From NCBI RefSeq assembly GCF_021347895.1, contig NC_067128.1, positions 138,010 to 202,009 on the forward strand: 64,000 nucleotides of DNA, read 5' to 3'. Of this stretch, positions 43,653 through 55,516 are shown in pieces. The position numbers and the translations under genes are program-made. Position 1 is the first letter of the stretch. Each line of letters opens with the position of its first letter. Under the pieces are notes generated by a model, which searched no databases, was not told the origin of the DNA, and saw only the letters and a list, made by a program, of their open reading frames with translations. The DNA comes from Acanthochromis polyacanthus (taxonomy: Eukaryota; Chordata; Actinopteri; Pomacentridae).

Positions 43653-43900
43653 ATGGAGCAATAGGAGTGCCAAATCAAAATATAAATAAATAAATAATTA
43701 AATAAATAAATGTGGAAATATAAAGAGAAATAAATAATTAAATAAATAAATAAATGTGGAAATATAAAGAGAAATAAATAAATAAATAAATAAAAAGGAA
43801 AATTTTGCCTTTGCTTTTACCTTTTCTGTTTTTTCCTTTTATTTATTTATTTATTTATTTATTTCTCTTTATATTTCCACATTTATTTATTTAATAAGTC
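43653..43900 (+). repeat. left terminal inverted repeat with subterminal minisatellite
   Basis: The unique 25-bp terminus is followed by AAAT-rich minisatellite units, then a 50-bp asymmetric core beginning AAAAAGGAAAATTTTGCC, then minisatellite in the opposite direction. The same core occurs inverted at about 52826-52875. Confidence 0.85.
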
Positions 43901-44020
43901 TACAGTATATTGGCTAATTCAGTTCTTTGTACTTAATTTATTAGCATGATTTATTTATAAATATGTTGTTGTGTACATATTTATTTACTTCTCTGTCTAC
44001 TTTTTCTTTACTCCATGTAG

Positions 44021-44097
44021 GTTTCCCAAAAGACTATGGATTGAGGAAGAAGTGGAAGCAGCTCTGAGGAGAGAGGGGTTTGCTGCAACTATATAAC
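44021..44097 (+). pseudogene. orphan terminal exon of an unrecognised gene
   Basis: A strong pyrimidine-rich acceptor (TTTTTCTTTACTCCATGTAG) precedes a frame encoding KRLWIEEEVEAALRREGF and ending in TAA at 44094-44096. An AATAAATAAT signal follows within 25 bases. It looks like the last coding exon and poly(A) site of a gene, but only about 370 bp of the element lies upstream and no partner exon was found there. Confidence 0.35.
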
Positions 44098-44099
44098 AG

Positions 44100-45000
44100 C
44101 CTAGAGAGAGAGATAAATAAATAATTATTATTATTAATAATAATTCTGTTGTTTATTGTAATTGTGGTTGTCTTTACGTTGCATTTATTGAGATAATTTG
44201 TCCTTGTTCCTTATTACTGTAGCATTGCTGTAACTACCTATAATTATACATTTCTATTCATATTTTCACTGTGACTTTTATATACGGCGAATCGTGATCC
44301 ATGCAGGAGTGGATGGATTTAGCAGGCTGTTGCTCAGTATGGCTTACCATCTCGTATGTTGTGTGAGAGTCCAAATAATGCTACCAAAACACATAAAATG
44401 TTAAAACAGATATGTGTAGTTGTTTTGACAATTGTTCTGATGTGACGTAAGCTTGTGAGGCTAATACATGCTTCAGAAGAAGGTTCACAGCAGTTCTTGT
44501 TTTTGCTGCTGTCAGGCTCAAATTGTTGTGTGACATTTAACATGTAACAGAAATGTGTCGGCCTGTGAGTTGTCGCAAGAAGACAGTTTAAAGGTGAGAG
44601 TTGAGAGAGTGAATTAATGAAATAGCTTATTTTTATGTGAAAGATTCAAAAACGAAGGTTCAGGTTTGTGCATTTCTGCGACAACAAAATGTTTCCACAC
44701 TTGTGGAAGACTGTCTTTGGAGAACAGTTGTAATATAAATGTTTGGAAGTTAAAGAAAAGAATTGTCAGTTCTATTAAAAAACCTTTTTATTGGCACATT
44801 GTTCTAATGCTTTTAAAAGCTGTCAACTATTCAGCATGCAATAAAAGCAGTTTTATATCCCTTTGCTGTGTCTTTGTACATTGTTGTTTTCAAAGGCATT
44901 TATTTGAAATTCACAACTGGTCATAAAATTATGCACCAAAAATTTGCAGCATTCTTTTGAGTCTTGTTCGTTTCATTCTGATTCTGTTAAGGTGAGTTGT
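44100..45000. other. element interior, gene-free
   Basis: AT-rich sequence between the two convergent exon remnants. No supported coding region. Confidence 0.4.
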
Positions 45001-45007
45001 GATATGT

Positions 45008-45211
45008 CTAGGTTTGTTGAAAAATGTCCTTAAGAATATACACTGTATCCGTGTATGCCCGTAGTGCAGCAGAAAAAGGAACGGCCGGATCAGGCAATGA
45101 TGTAACTTCAGCCTGTGTAAGCTGCCGGGGTAGTTGTGCATCAGGTACAGTGACGCCTTCTGGGTATGGGGTGTGAGGTCCTGTCCAGTCTATCCCATAA
45201 TCAGCAGCAAC
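45008..45211 (-). pseudogene. integrase-core transposase, last exon
   Basis: The acceptor TGCTTTCCTTTCAG precedes the exon on the minus strand. It encodes a tail with DYGIDWTGPHTPYPEG, VTVPD and LPDPAVPF, the acidic-aromatic C-terminal signature found in the large fish family of integrase-core (rve-type) transposon proteins. It ends in TAG at 45008-45010. It joins the upstream exon at 45769 in frame. Confidence 0.6.
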
Positions 45212-45768
45212 CTGAAAGGAAAGCATAATTTGGAAGCAAGCTCTTTTATTAAGAAATGCACACTCCTCAAAAAATAAAAAAAGTAAAGTAGATTAGGGAC
45301 TACATGGTATGGCAAAACTTGATTTAAAAAAAAAAAGATGTGCAAGGAGTAAATTCATGAACTATAAAATTGTATAGATATTATAGATATTATTTTACAC
45401 CATTGAAATATCTATGCATATGTTTATATGTTAAAATTTAAAAATACCAAGTACAGAAACAGGACCTGTCACAGCTCTATAAAGAATAGATATTATTGTG
45501 CTACTAAACCAAGTATAGTATTTTTGAAATGTCCAGGTTCTCCTAGCAGTGTTAGACAGCATACATCTACACTGTGTTTGTTAAATATGCTTTGGTAATT
45601 TCAATTTGTTAAATCAAATCTGGACTCTGAATCATAAAGTGAGATCACACGCATTAGATTTTTTTCTCTGTCAAGTGAACCATCCAGTACCAAAGTAGAA
45701 ATAATAAAGTTAACATAAACAAATATAAAGGAAGACAGGAAGGTAAAGGTACAAGAGGGGATTCATAC

Positions 45769-46039
45769 CTCAACTGGATCAGCAGCATTTCCCTCACGTG
45801 GCTGACTAAGCCACAGTTGCATGGGGGATTGCCCTCTCTCTGTCCTCAAACTGTGGTGAGTCCAGGCTTCCTTAAATGCCTGAAGATGCTACTGCAGCTG
45901 TGGGACGTAGGTCCAGTGGAGAGTGAATAACTCCAGTTCATTTTCAGGGTTTAGAAACCCTTCCACTTCCAAATTGAGAAACAGTGTGTGGAACAAGTCA
46001 AGGACATTTCCATACACATCTCGCCATAATCTTTCAATT
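45769..46039 (-). pseudogene. integrase-core transposase, penultimate exon, one stop
   Basis: It starts after a CATCTACAG acceptor and ends at a GTATGA donor. It encodes RIERLWRDVYGNV, FHTLF, LELFTLHWTYVPQL, then FKEAWTHHSLRTERGQSPMQLW. This is the C-terminal half of the rve-type DDE integrase core of a eukaryotic DNA transposon family, where R-I-E-R-L-W-R-D-V carries the expected catalytic Glu region. TAG at 45889-45891 interrupts it (a neighbouring codon is CAG). The N-terminal exons with the catalytic Asp residues are missing; upstream lies the end of an LTR retroelement, which probably disrupted the gene through its intron. Confidence 0.7.
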
Positions 46040-46186
46040 CTGTAGATGAAAAAAAACAAACAAAAATAATACATAATTACTCTAAATTTTACAACTGCAT
46101 GTATATAACAGGAATTTCCTTTCCAGTATTTTAAAAGTTTTTGTAGCGGTACTACGTTATGATTTATAGCTCTCGTTATTAATAAT

Positions 46187-48236
<2,050 letters not shown>

Positions 48237-49510
48237 TATTCCCCCACTTTGGAACGATGTTCGTTGTATCAGACGAACTTCGGTCCAACATCAAGGTCAT
48301 CCGTGGTGTCAGGAACAAACTCAGATGCTGCTCTGATTCAGGGCTGATGTTTATTAGTATCAGGAACAGGAATCCTAAGGGTTAGTGGGTTAGCTTCTGA
48401 AACAGCTTTATTACTGACTAGTAAGGTAAAGTAAAAGAATCAAGATTCTAATAAAGAGCAGATAAGTCCTACGGGCTTAGAGAATAAAAATAAAACAAAA
48501 TAAGGTAAATTAAAACAAACCTAAAGCTATATATGTCACTTCTGAAAATGTAAATCCTTACAGAAGTGTTAGATCATGGTTAAATTATTTAACCGTATGT
48601 GAGGTGTAATTGTCAGTAGTTGTGTGGATGTATGATTCAAAGTGAGAAGGTAGATGTATGATTTACCTAAAGCTGGTGTCTTGAAAACGTGTCAGACAGA
48701 AGAATATTTATCTACTGGGTGAGCAGTCGACCTGGAAATCAGAGTTATTAATTCACGATACTGGCAGTGATAAGAGACGCGAATCTTATGTTAACGAGAA
48801 TCAAAACAGAGGCTACGGTCAGTTGTGCACCTGATACGATGGGTTTAACCCCCACTTGTACCTATGGAGTTTAACGAGGGTGCTAATAAAGATATTAAAA
48901 GGTGAACTTGACTGAAGACAAGACACCTGTGGTTAAGAGGACCTCAAGTGATTTTTCACTGAGTCTGAAAGGAAGGACAACAGCTCTGTTTATGTTAGTT
49001 TTAGTAAACTGTCTTGGTTTGTTGTGATTATATTATTTAATTTGGTAATTTCCTGACAATTTGATTGTATGGTTGTTTAGTTGTTAAAGTTTGGCTTATG
49101 ATTGTAAAGTTATTTATTTCCTTTTGTCTGCTGATTCAAAGTTGAATTTGTAAACTTAGTAATTTATTTCTTTGCCTGTTAATTTTACAATTGGATTTGT
49201 AAAATTAAGTTATTTATTTTTCTCTGTTAATTTTACAATTGAATTTGTAAAATTAAGTTATTTATTTTTTGTCTGTTCTACACCTGTTGTTTTTCTCTAG
49301 AACGCTTAGTTTTTCCTAATTATCTATTTAGTTCTGGTAAGAGATCTGACTGATTTATTGCTTCCCATGCAGTCTTTATGAAGTTTTGGTGCAATTTTTA
49401 TGTATTCATTCAAAGTGGACGGCTTTTTGTCCCTATCGATTTTGTTTTGATAGATTACAGGACCGGTTTTGTCCTTAATCTTGTAGTGGTCAGACCAGTG
49501 AGGGAACAGC

Positions 49511-50134
49511 TTACCCCCACTTCTCAGGTGGTTGGGCAGAGAGGTAGGACCATGTTTTGTCCCCCACTTGGTGGTTATTTTGCGTGAGGTTTTGGTCACT
49601 TACGTCAGTCGTATAGTGGGAAGCTGTGTGAGCTGTATCAACACAGGCTTCCTCTGGCTGGAAGAGCAGGTGCAGTAGTAGAATCCTTTGTCTACCTGTC
49701 ATTATTTTAAGGAGTGGAACTTTGGTCACTTCATGTGGAGTTCCTGTGATGGCTATCAGAAGTAGGAGTAGTCTGGTTTTAAAATTTCTGTGGTTGGCTT
49801 TTCCTATCTGACCTGAAGTCTGGTGAACGGTGTGCAGGCTGGGATTTGCCCATGGTGATTCATGGCCGTGTGTCAACGTCACCCCCCTGTGGTTTTGGGT
49901 CACCACGAACAAAGGTGAAGTGAGAGGGCCAAAAGCATGAAAAAGTAGGCCGATGAACACCAGAAACGTGGCGAGGACAGTAGAGAGGAGCCAAAAGTGA
50001 GAAGCCGAGGAGAAGTGCAGACAGCGCAGAGTGTAGGTATTAGCACTCACAAGATCTGGAACCGGGCCCTGTGTGTCAGAGCAAAGCGAAGGCAGGGTCA
50101 TAAGGTCAGAGTCAGCTGCCAGGGAGACCAACAC
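49511..50134 (-). CDS. unrecognised frame downstream of gag-protease
   Basis: A 207-codon frame starting 94 bases after the gag-protease stop. It has one clear hydrophobic span at about residues 47-68 (FWLLSTVLATFLVFIGLLFH) and a second, weaker one around residues 122-130. Position after gag-protease and before the purine tract suggests an envelope-like or accessory product of the retroelement, but no envelope motif (CX6CC, LQNR) is visible. It may equally be a chance frame. I do not assign a function. Confidence 0.25.
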   Translation of the reverse strand: MLVSLAADSDLMTLPSLCSDTQGPVPDLVSANTYTLRCLHFSSASHFWLLSTVLATFLVFIGLLFHAFGPLTSPLFVVTQNHRGVTLTHGHESPWANPSLHTVHQTSGQIGKANHRNFKTRLLLLLIAITGTPHEVTKVPLLKIMTGRQRILLLHLLFQPEEACVDTAHTASHYTTDVSDQNLTQNNHQVGDKTWSYLSAQPPEKWG

Positions 50135-50227
50135 AGGAGAGTGAGCGGCCTGTGGGGCAGCAGAGGGAGGGCGAGTGAGCTCACTGGCTGACAGGGTGGG
50201 TGGGTGGGCACAAAATTCTGGGCTGGG

Positions 50228-52780
50228 CTAACATGTGGAGGCACCTGTCCAAGGAGTGTCCACAGGAATGTTCTGGATGGAGAAAGGAAGACCAGGGTCT
50301 AGTGGAAGCTGGAGGTCATGCAGTGCTGCCCTGCTGGTGCACTTGATACCTGCAGTTTCAGTGGCATATTCAGACTGTGGACAGAGGTGGGTTGCAGGAG
50401 TGGATTCAGCCACTGTGCAAAGGAAGACATCATATGGGCTCTGTGGAGCCTGTAAGGTGTCGTCTGTGTGCTCTTGTCTGTAACTCTGTGTCACAGTGTC
50501 ATCAGGAGCTGCGATTGGCAGGGGCTGGCGGACCTGTGCATAGATTACAGAGCATTTAAAGTCAATTATGGGTTCAAAGCGGTTGAGAAGGTCCTTCCCC
50601 ATAAGGAAAGGAGTGTTGTCCAGAGATGACACATACACTGGATGGATCAGGGTCATGTGTCCTATCGTGAGCGTTAATTCAGCCCTAGTGGACAACGTGA
50701 CCGTTGTCTGTGCATATGGCTGGATGTTTAAGTCACAGAACTGACAATCAGACTTTCTACCTGTCCTGTGCAGTCTGTGTTGCAGTTCCTGGAAAAGAGG
50801 GAGTGACATTATTGTGATGTCGGCTCCAGTGTCCAGAAGTGCGTCCTGATGCAGGACACCTTCAATGTTTATCGGTAGGAGAAATTTTCGGCCTGTTCCT
50901 CCCTTTTCAGTGAGGTGGCTCAGGAATGTCATCGGACCAGGGAATGCATTGTTCTCAAAATTTTCATCATCAGAGTCTGGTTGGACTTCTGAGAGCGCAC
51001 TGAGGGGTTCTCGGTCATCACCCCCCTGTTGGGAATCCAGCGTGTCAGTCTCAGGGTCTGAGTCAAAGTCAGGGTCATCAGCTTCCCAGTTTGACATATG
51101 TTCTGTGTCATCTGGTTGGCTGGCAGGGTTGTCATATTCATGGTTGGAGTATTCAGTCATGCATTGTTGCAGGTCTGAGTAGAATTCTTCTCCAGCCGTG
51201 GTTGAGGAGCTGGAGGGATTAACGGGGGAATCTATGGAGGAAGACACAGACGTTACAGAGTCACACTCTGACTTCTCTCGTGTTTTCCGGACCTCTTGGA
51301 GCAGCTGTTTAAGCTCCTTTACTTCTTGGGAAATGTGAGGGATGTCAGACTCACTTGTGCCACTGACGTGGTTCTGTCTGGGTCTGCTTCTCTCATCATT
51401 CCTATGCGAGTAGTTGTCACGGGGTGCACCACGACTGTGATGTCTGTCCCAACGGTTCGACCGTCCCCTTCGTGGGTGACCTGGGGGCCGAGTTTGGTTA
51501 GGAACAGGTTTCATGTGGTCCTGGCGTCTGCCAGTCCAAGGTGGTTTGACAGGTTTGTGGGCCTGCCTAGGTCCCTGAGGTGAGGACTGTGTCGGTGTTG
51601 AGTCAGGCCGCTTAGCTTGTGGTGGATGAGTAATCCGACCCTGTGAATTGTGGCCTGACGTTCCTTCAAGCTCCATCAGTGAGGGAGGGCTGTCAAGACG
51701 CAGAACGGTGTTATGTTTTGCTGATCTGGACTGACTCTGTCTCTGTTTAAAGAAGCCTTTTGCAGCCAGCTCACGCAGCTGTCGGCTGTCTAAGGAGCGT
51801 GGACAAGCCGACACTCCAAGGTGGTAGCTAGTAGTAGGATGCAGGTGTTCGACAAAGAGAGATTTGAATTGCAAATCTTCCTCCATTCCCGGTTTGTTTT
51901 GGGATCCAAAGTAGGCTAGACGTAGCCTGTGGTAATATTGATGGGGATTCTCTGATCGTCCCTGTTTGACCCGAAGGGCAGGTATCAGGCCAGTGTCTGG
52001 CATGAGGTCGCGGTATTCCTCTTTCAGGGCCTGACACAGCTTTTCAAAATCAGTTCTGACAGTGAGAGGTTGGCGGTCGATAAAGCTGCTGACATCACGA
52101 CTGGATGTCATCTTTACCAGACAAATCTTGTCATCTACTGAGGCGAGTGGACGCCTCTTCAAAAAGAAGTTGATGTCAGACACGTAGGTGAGGATGTCAT
52201 AGTTGGAGTCATTAAAATTTGGTTCAAAACGCTTTATGTGTCTCGCTATTTTGTCTAAATCATGGTCTGTGGGACCCTGGGGTAATGGGTTTCTCTGAGC
52301 TGCTGGAGGAGATGAGGTGTATCTCCCCGGTTCTGTGAGCTCAGCTTCAAGTTCAGCTAGCTCTTTTGGTTCGATCTTTTGAATTTGTAGTGGTTCTGCG
52401 GCTCTGAGTTCAGCGTCCTGCAACTGTCGTTCGAGGTTTGCCACATAGCGGCTGTTGTATTTGATTTGAGATTTTAAGTCATTGTTTTCAAACACAGCTT
52501 TCTTTAGAAGGTGTTCGGTTTCTGTATAGTTCTTATTGGACTGTTCCAACTCTGTCTCTACAGTTTGAAGCTGTGTTTTTTGGTTGGAAATTGCTTCTTG
52601 CAATCGGTCATTTTCTGTCTTTAATTGATATATTTCTTGGTTTGATTCAGCATTTTTGCTTTGAAGTTGAGTGATCTGGGCTTCCGATTCAGCAACACGT
52701 TTCTGGGCTTCTACCTTAGCTTGGTGTTCTTGCTCTATCTGGGTTTTAGTAGTTTGGTTCTGCTTTTTTAATAGTTCCTT
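50228..52780 (-). CDS. retroelement Gag-protease polyprotein, open frame of about 850 codons
   Basis: The frame is open from the truncation point near 52780 to TAG/TAA-type termination at 50228. The first methionine-equivalent start is not certain, because the true N-terminus is cut off. Order: a long coiled coil (about the first 120 codons), a capsid-like helical region (IARHIKRFEPNF, MTSSRDVSSFIDRQ), an Arg/Gly/Pro-rich basic stretch (RPPGHPRRGRSNRWDRHH), a Ser/Asp-rich acidic linker, then a retroviral aspartic protease with LLDTGADITIMS (DTG near base 50830, about residue 590 counted from 52603). No CCHC zinc knuckle is seen; the basic RG-type region probably binds RNA instead. Gag and protease share one frame. 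The length without stops in an otherwise broken element is notable. Confidence 0.75.
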   Translation of the reverse strand, partial: KELLKKQNQTTKTQIEQEHQAKVEAQKRVAESEAQITQLQSKNAESNQEIYQLKTENDRLQEAISNQKTQLQTVETELEQSNKNYTETEHLLKKAVFENNDLKSQIKYNSRYVANLERQLQDAELRAAEPLQIQKIEPKELAELEAELTEPGRYTSSPPAAQRNPLPQGPTDHDLDKIARHIKRFEPNFNDSNYDILTYVSDINFFLKRRPLASVDDKICLVKMTSSRDVSSFIDRQPLTVRTDFEKLCQALKEEYRDLMPDTGLIPALRVKQGRSENPHQYYHRLRLAYFGSQNKPGMEEDLQFKSLFVEHLHPTTSYHLGVSACPRSLDSRQLRELAAKGFFKQRQSQSRSAKHNTVLRLDSPPSLMELEGTSGHNSQGRITHPPQAKRPDSTPTQSSPQGPRQAHKPVKPPWTGRRQDHMKPVPNQTRPPGHPRRGRSNRWDRHHSRGAPRDNYSHRNDERSRPRQNHVSGTSESDIPHISQEVKELKQLLQEVRKTREKSECDSVTSVSSSIDSPVNPSSSSTTAGEEFYSDLQQCMTEYSNHEYDNPASQPDDTEHMSNWEADDPDFDSDPETDTLDSQQGGDDREPLSALSEVQPDSDDENFENNAFPGPMTFLSHLTEKGGTGRKFLLPINIEGVLHQDALLDTGADITIMSLPLFQELQHRLHRTGRKSDCQFCDLNIQPYAQTTVTLSTRAELTLTIGHMTLIHPVYVSSLDNTPFLMGKDLLNRFEPIIDFKCSVIYAQVRQPLPIAAPDDTVTQSYRQEHTDDTLQAPQSPYDVFLCTVAESTPATHLCPQSEYATETAGIKCTSRAALHDLQLPLDPGLPFSIQNIPVDTPWTGASTC

Positions 52781-52786
52781 TAATTA

Positions 52787-52885
52787 AATGTGGAAATATA
52801 AAGAGAAATAAATAAATAAATAAATAAAAGGAAAAAACAGAAAAGGTAAAAGCAAAGACAAAATTTTCCTTTTTATTTATTTATT
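52787..52885 (-). repeat. inner part of the right terminal repeat
   Basis: Minisatellite unit, inverted 50-bp core and AAAT run, matching 43700-43900 in reverse. It was separated from the outer part (55037-55287) by insertion of the cloverleaf-headed element. Confidence 0.8.
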
Positions 52886-53298
52886 AGGGTCCGAGCACCG
52901 AGGGTGCGAAGGACAGGCGGTGCCAGGGCACCGACTGTCCAAGGCACCAGCGGTGCCAAGGACCCTATTGAAACCCTCGGGTTTATTATTAGGGTCCGAG
53001 CACCGAGGGTGCAAAGGACAGGCGGTGCCAGGGCACCGACTGTCCAAGGCACCAGCGGTGCCAAGGACCCTATTGAAACCCTCGGGTTTATTATTAGGGT
53101 CCGAGCACCGAGGGTGCAAAGGACAGGCGGTGCCAGGGCACCGACTGTCCAAGGCACCAGCGGTGCCAAGGACCCTATTGAAACCCTAGGGTTTATTAGG
53201 GTCCGAGCACCGAGGGTGCGAAGGACAGGCGGTGCCAGGGCACCGACTGTCCAAGGCACCAGCGGTGCCAAGGACCCTATTGAAACCCTAGGGTTTAT
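52886..53298 (+). repeat. four tandem units with cloverleaf-forming potential
   Basis: Units start at 52886, 52991, 53096 and 53198 (periods 105, 105, 102). In each, AGGGTCC pairs with GGACCCT 67 bases on, and encloses three hairpins: GCACC/GGTGC, GGACAG-CGGTGCC with GGCACCG-CTGTCC, and GGCACC/GGTGCC. A fourth palindrome, AAACCC/GGGTTT, separates units. The stems are conserved in all four copies. Confidence 0.9.
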
Positions 53299-54587
53299 TA
53301 TTATTATTATTTTTTTTTTTTTTTTTTTTCTCCCGTAAAGTAAATTGCCTTTTTGGCGGCCTTATCATACTCCAAAACGCGTGAAATTTGGCATGCACAT
53401 CAGGACTGGCGAAAAATTTGATAATTTATGGGAGTTGCGCATGTGCGTGGCAAAATGGCTCTATAGCGCCACCTGCAAAGTTGAAAAAGTAGTCATTAGG
53501 CCAACTGCCACAATGTTTCATGTACAGCTACAATATTTGGTGGGCATATGCACAACATCAGGACACACCAAAAAGTCAATTACAGCCACGCCCTAAACCC
53601 AACAGGAAGTCGGCCATCTTGAATTTGCTGTAAATTTTTCAAACTTAATCGCTCCTCGGGAAATGAATTGCCTTTTTGGCGGCCTTATCATGAACCAAAA
53701 CGCGTGAAATTTGGCGTGCACATCAGGACTGGCGAAAAATTTGATATTTTATGGGAGTTGCGCATATGTGTGAAAAAATGGCTCTATAGCGCCACCTGCA
53801 AAATTGAAAAAGTGGTCATTAGGCCAACTTCCACAATGTTTTATCTCAGCTGAACAAGATCCTATCTGCCCCAAACTTCACATGATGGACAACAGGTCCA
53901 GTCTGAACACATCCACACTCATAAATTCTGAAAAAGTCATAGCGCCACCTGTTGGTAATAGTAAGTTTAAGGCCTTATATTGTCAGGTACAATGGCCCCA
54001 AACTTGGTGATATCATGCTGGAAATTGGTCAGTCGAGTCTTCACCTCTTGACAATCCCACACTGTGAAGGGTGTGACATTTCATGCAACGCTGTTGCCGT
54101 AGCAACCAAATATCGCCATGCAAAACAAAGTGCTGTTTGACAGGTTAGAAATACTCCAATGCTCACAAAAATTACCACACACATCACCATTGACCCAAGC
54201 AACGACACCGTATGCATCTCGGCACTGCACATGCTATAGCGCCCCCTACAGTATTTTTAACAAACAGCCCCCCCAGCACGTTTCACCTACATCCATGAAA
54301 TTTGGGAGGCTTATAGAGCACATCAGGACGCACAAAAAAGCCTCTTGGAGCCATGTCCTAAACCCAACAGGAAGTCGGCCATCTTGGATTAATTGTGAGA
54401 TTTTTGATGATTTTTCTCTTTTTTGAGAGTTAATACCTCCTAGGGGATAATTCCAGGAGACCTGAAATTTTGTCAGTCCACACAGCAGGACTTGGTGATG
54501 AAAAGTTATCAAAAGTTTAACCAGAAGCCAAATGGCGTGGCCATGGCGACCATTAGAGTTTTGATGCTTCGCCATGAAACATCAACT

Positions 54588-54985
54588 GCTGTATAACTCT
54601 CCTCTGCATGCTCCAATCTGCCTCAAACTTTCCATGTGTGATCACAATCCAATCCTGATCACATCTACAGGCCAACAGACACTCTCAGTTGCAGCGCCAC
54701 CTGTTGGAGGGACAGTAAATGCTGTATAACTGGCCTCTACATGATCAAATCAGCCTGAAACTTTTCATGAGTGATCAGAGTCCAGCCCTCATCACATCCA
54801 CTGTGTGAAATACACTCTGAGTTACAGCGCCACCTGGTGGATAGACAGGAAATGCTCTATAACTGCTCTGAACATGCTACAGTCTGGCTGAAATTTTACA
54901 TGTATGATTGGACTCTGGTCCAGATGCGATTCAGAGGCCGACGTACACTCTCAGTCACAGCGCCACCTGGTGGACGTGCGTGGAT
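54588..54985 (+). repeat. three degenerate 133-bp tandem units
   Basis: Units start at 54588, 54721 and 54854, each beginning GCTGTATAAC or GCTCTATAAC and containing CAGCGCCACCTG near the end. They share about three quarters of positions by eye. Confidence 0.85.
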
Positions 54986-55036
54986 TCACCGACCAGCGTG
55001 GATGCGAGGACCCGTCCATCGCTGCTTGCAGCTTTA

Positions 55037-55287
55037 ATTTATTTATTTATTTCTCTTTAGATTTCCACATTTATTTATTTATTTATTTATTTCTCTTTAT
55101 ATTTCCACATTTATTTATTTATTTAATTATTTATTTCTCTTTATATTTCCACATTTATTTATTTAATTATTTATTTCTCTTTATATTTCCACATTTATTT
55201 ATTTATTTATTTCTCTTTATATTTCCACATTTATTTATTTAATTATTTATTTATTTATATTTTGATTTGGCACTCCTATTGCTCCAT
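55037..55287 (-). repeat. outer right terminal inverted repeat, five minisatellite copies
   Basis: The reverse complement of the left terminus at 43653. Five copies of the TTTATATTTCCACATTT unit precede the terminal 25 bp. Confidence 0.9.
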
Positions 55288-55516
55288 ACAAGACTGTTGC
55301 ATTTTGAGCTTTTTGGCAATCGGTGTGTGATAAACACGCTTATCGCTGGTTTGTTTACTCCCGCTTGCTCCCGTTCCAAGATGGCGGCGCACTGACGCAT
55401 CGCTCATTGGCCGGCGAGGCATCTAGTATATCTTCTTCGGTGGTGTCTGTGTAAAACAATGTCCAACATGCAAACAGCACACCTAGCGCCATGAAGCACA
55501 AAATGCAGGTGTAAAT

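Larger units (their letters stand above)
52886..55036. mobile_element. 2.15-kb non-coding teleost repeat headed by cloverleaf units
   Basis: It begins AGGGTCCGAGCACCGAGGG and ends GTCCATCGCTGCTTGCAGC plus TTTAATT, both very common in fish genomes. It contains four 105-bp structured units, a T-run, an imperfectly repeated segment (TTTTTGGCGGCCTTATCAT at 53349 and 53672), AACAGGAAGTCGGCCATCTT twice, and three 133-bp units with a GCGCCACCTG box. No protein is encoded. It sits inside the AAAT minisatellite of the 11.6-kb transposon. The class is not known to me; AT-rich target sequence hides any target duplication. Confidence 0.7.

Noticed and set aside
43797..43862. Treating the minisatellite palindrome at the left end as a complete small foldback element
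   Set aside because: The matching terminus with the same target duplication lies at 55287, so it is one end of the larger element.
52886..52966. Calling the cloverleaf a tRNA gene
   Set aside because: Stem lengths, loops and A/B box positions do not fit a tRNA.
52873..53338. Frames of 89-144 codons with repeated blocks across the cloverleaf array
   Set aside because: Open in several frames on both strands because of the 105-bp (multiple of three) repeat; the conserved feature is the stem pairing, not a protein.
52886..55036. Classifying the cloverleaf-headed repeat as a Helitron because of its terminal GCTGC/GCAGC hairpin
   Set aside because: It lacks the 5' TC and 3' CTRR ends, and the insertion is in AAAT repeats rather than between A and T with defined ends.
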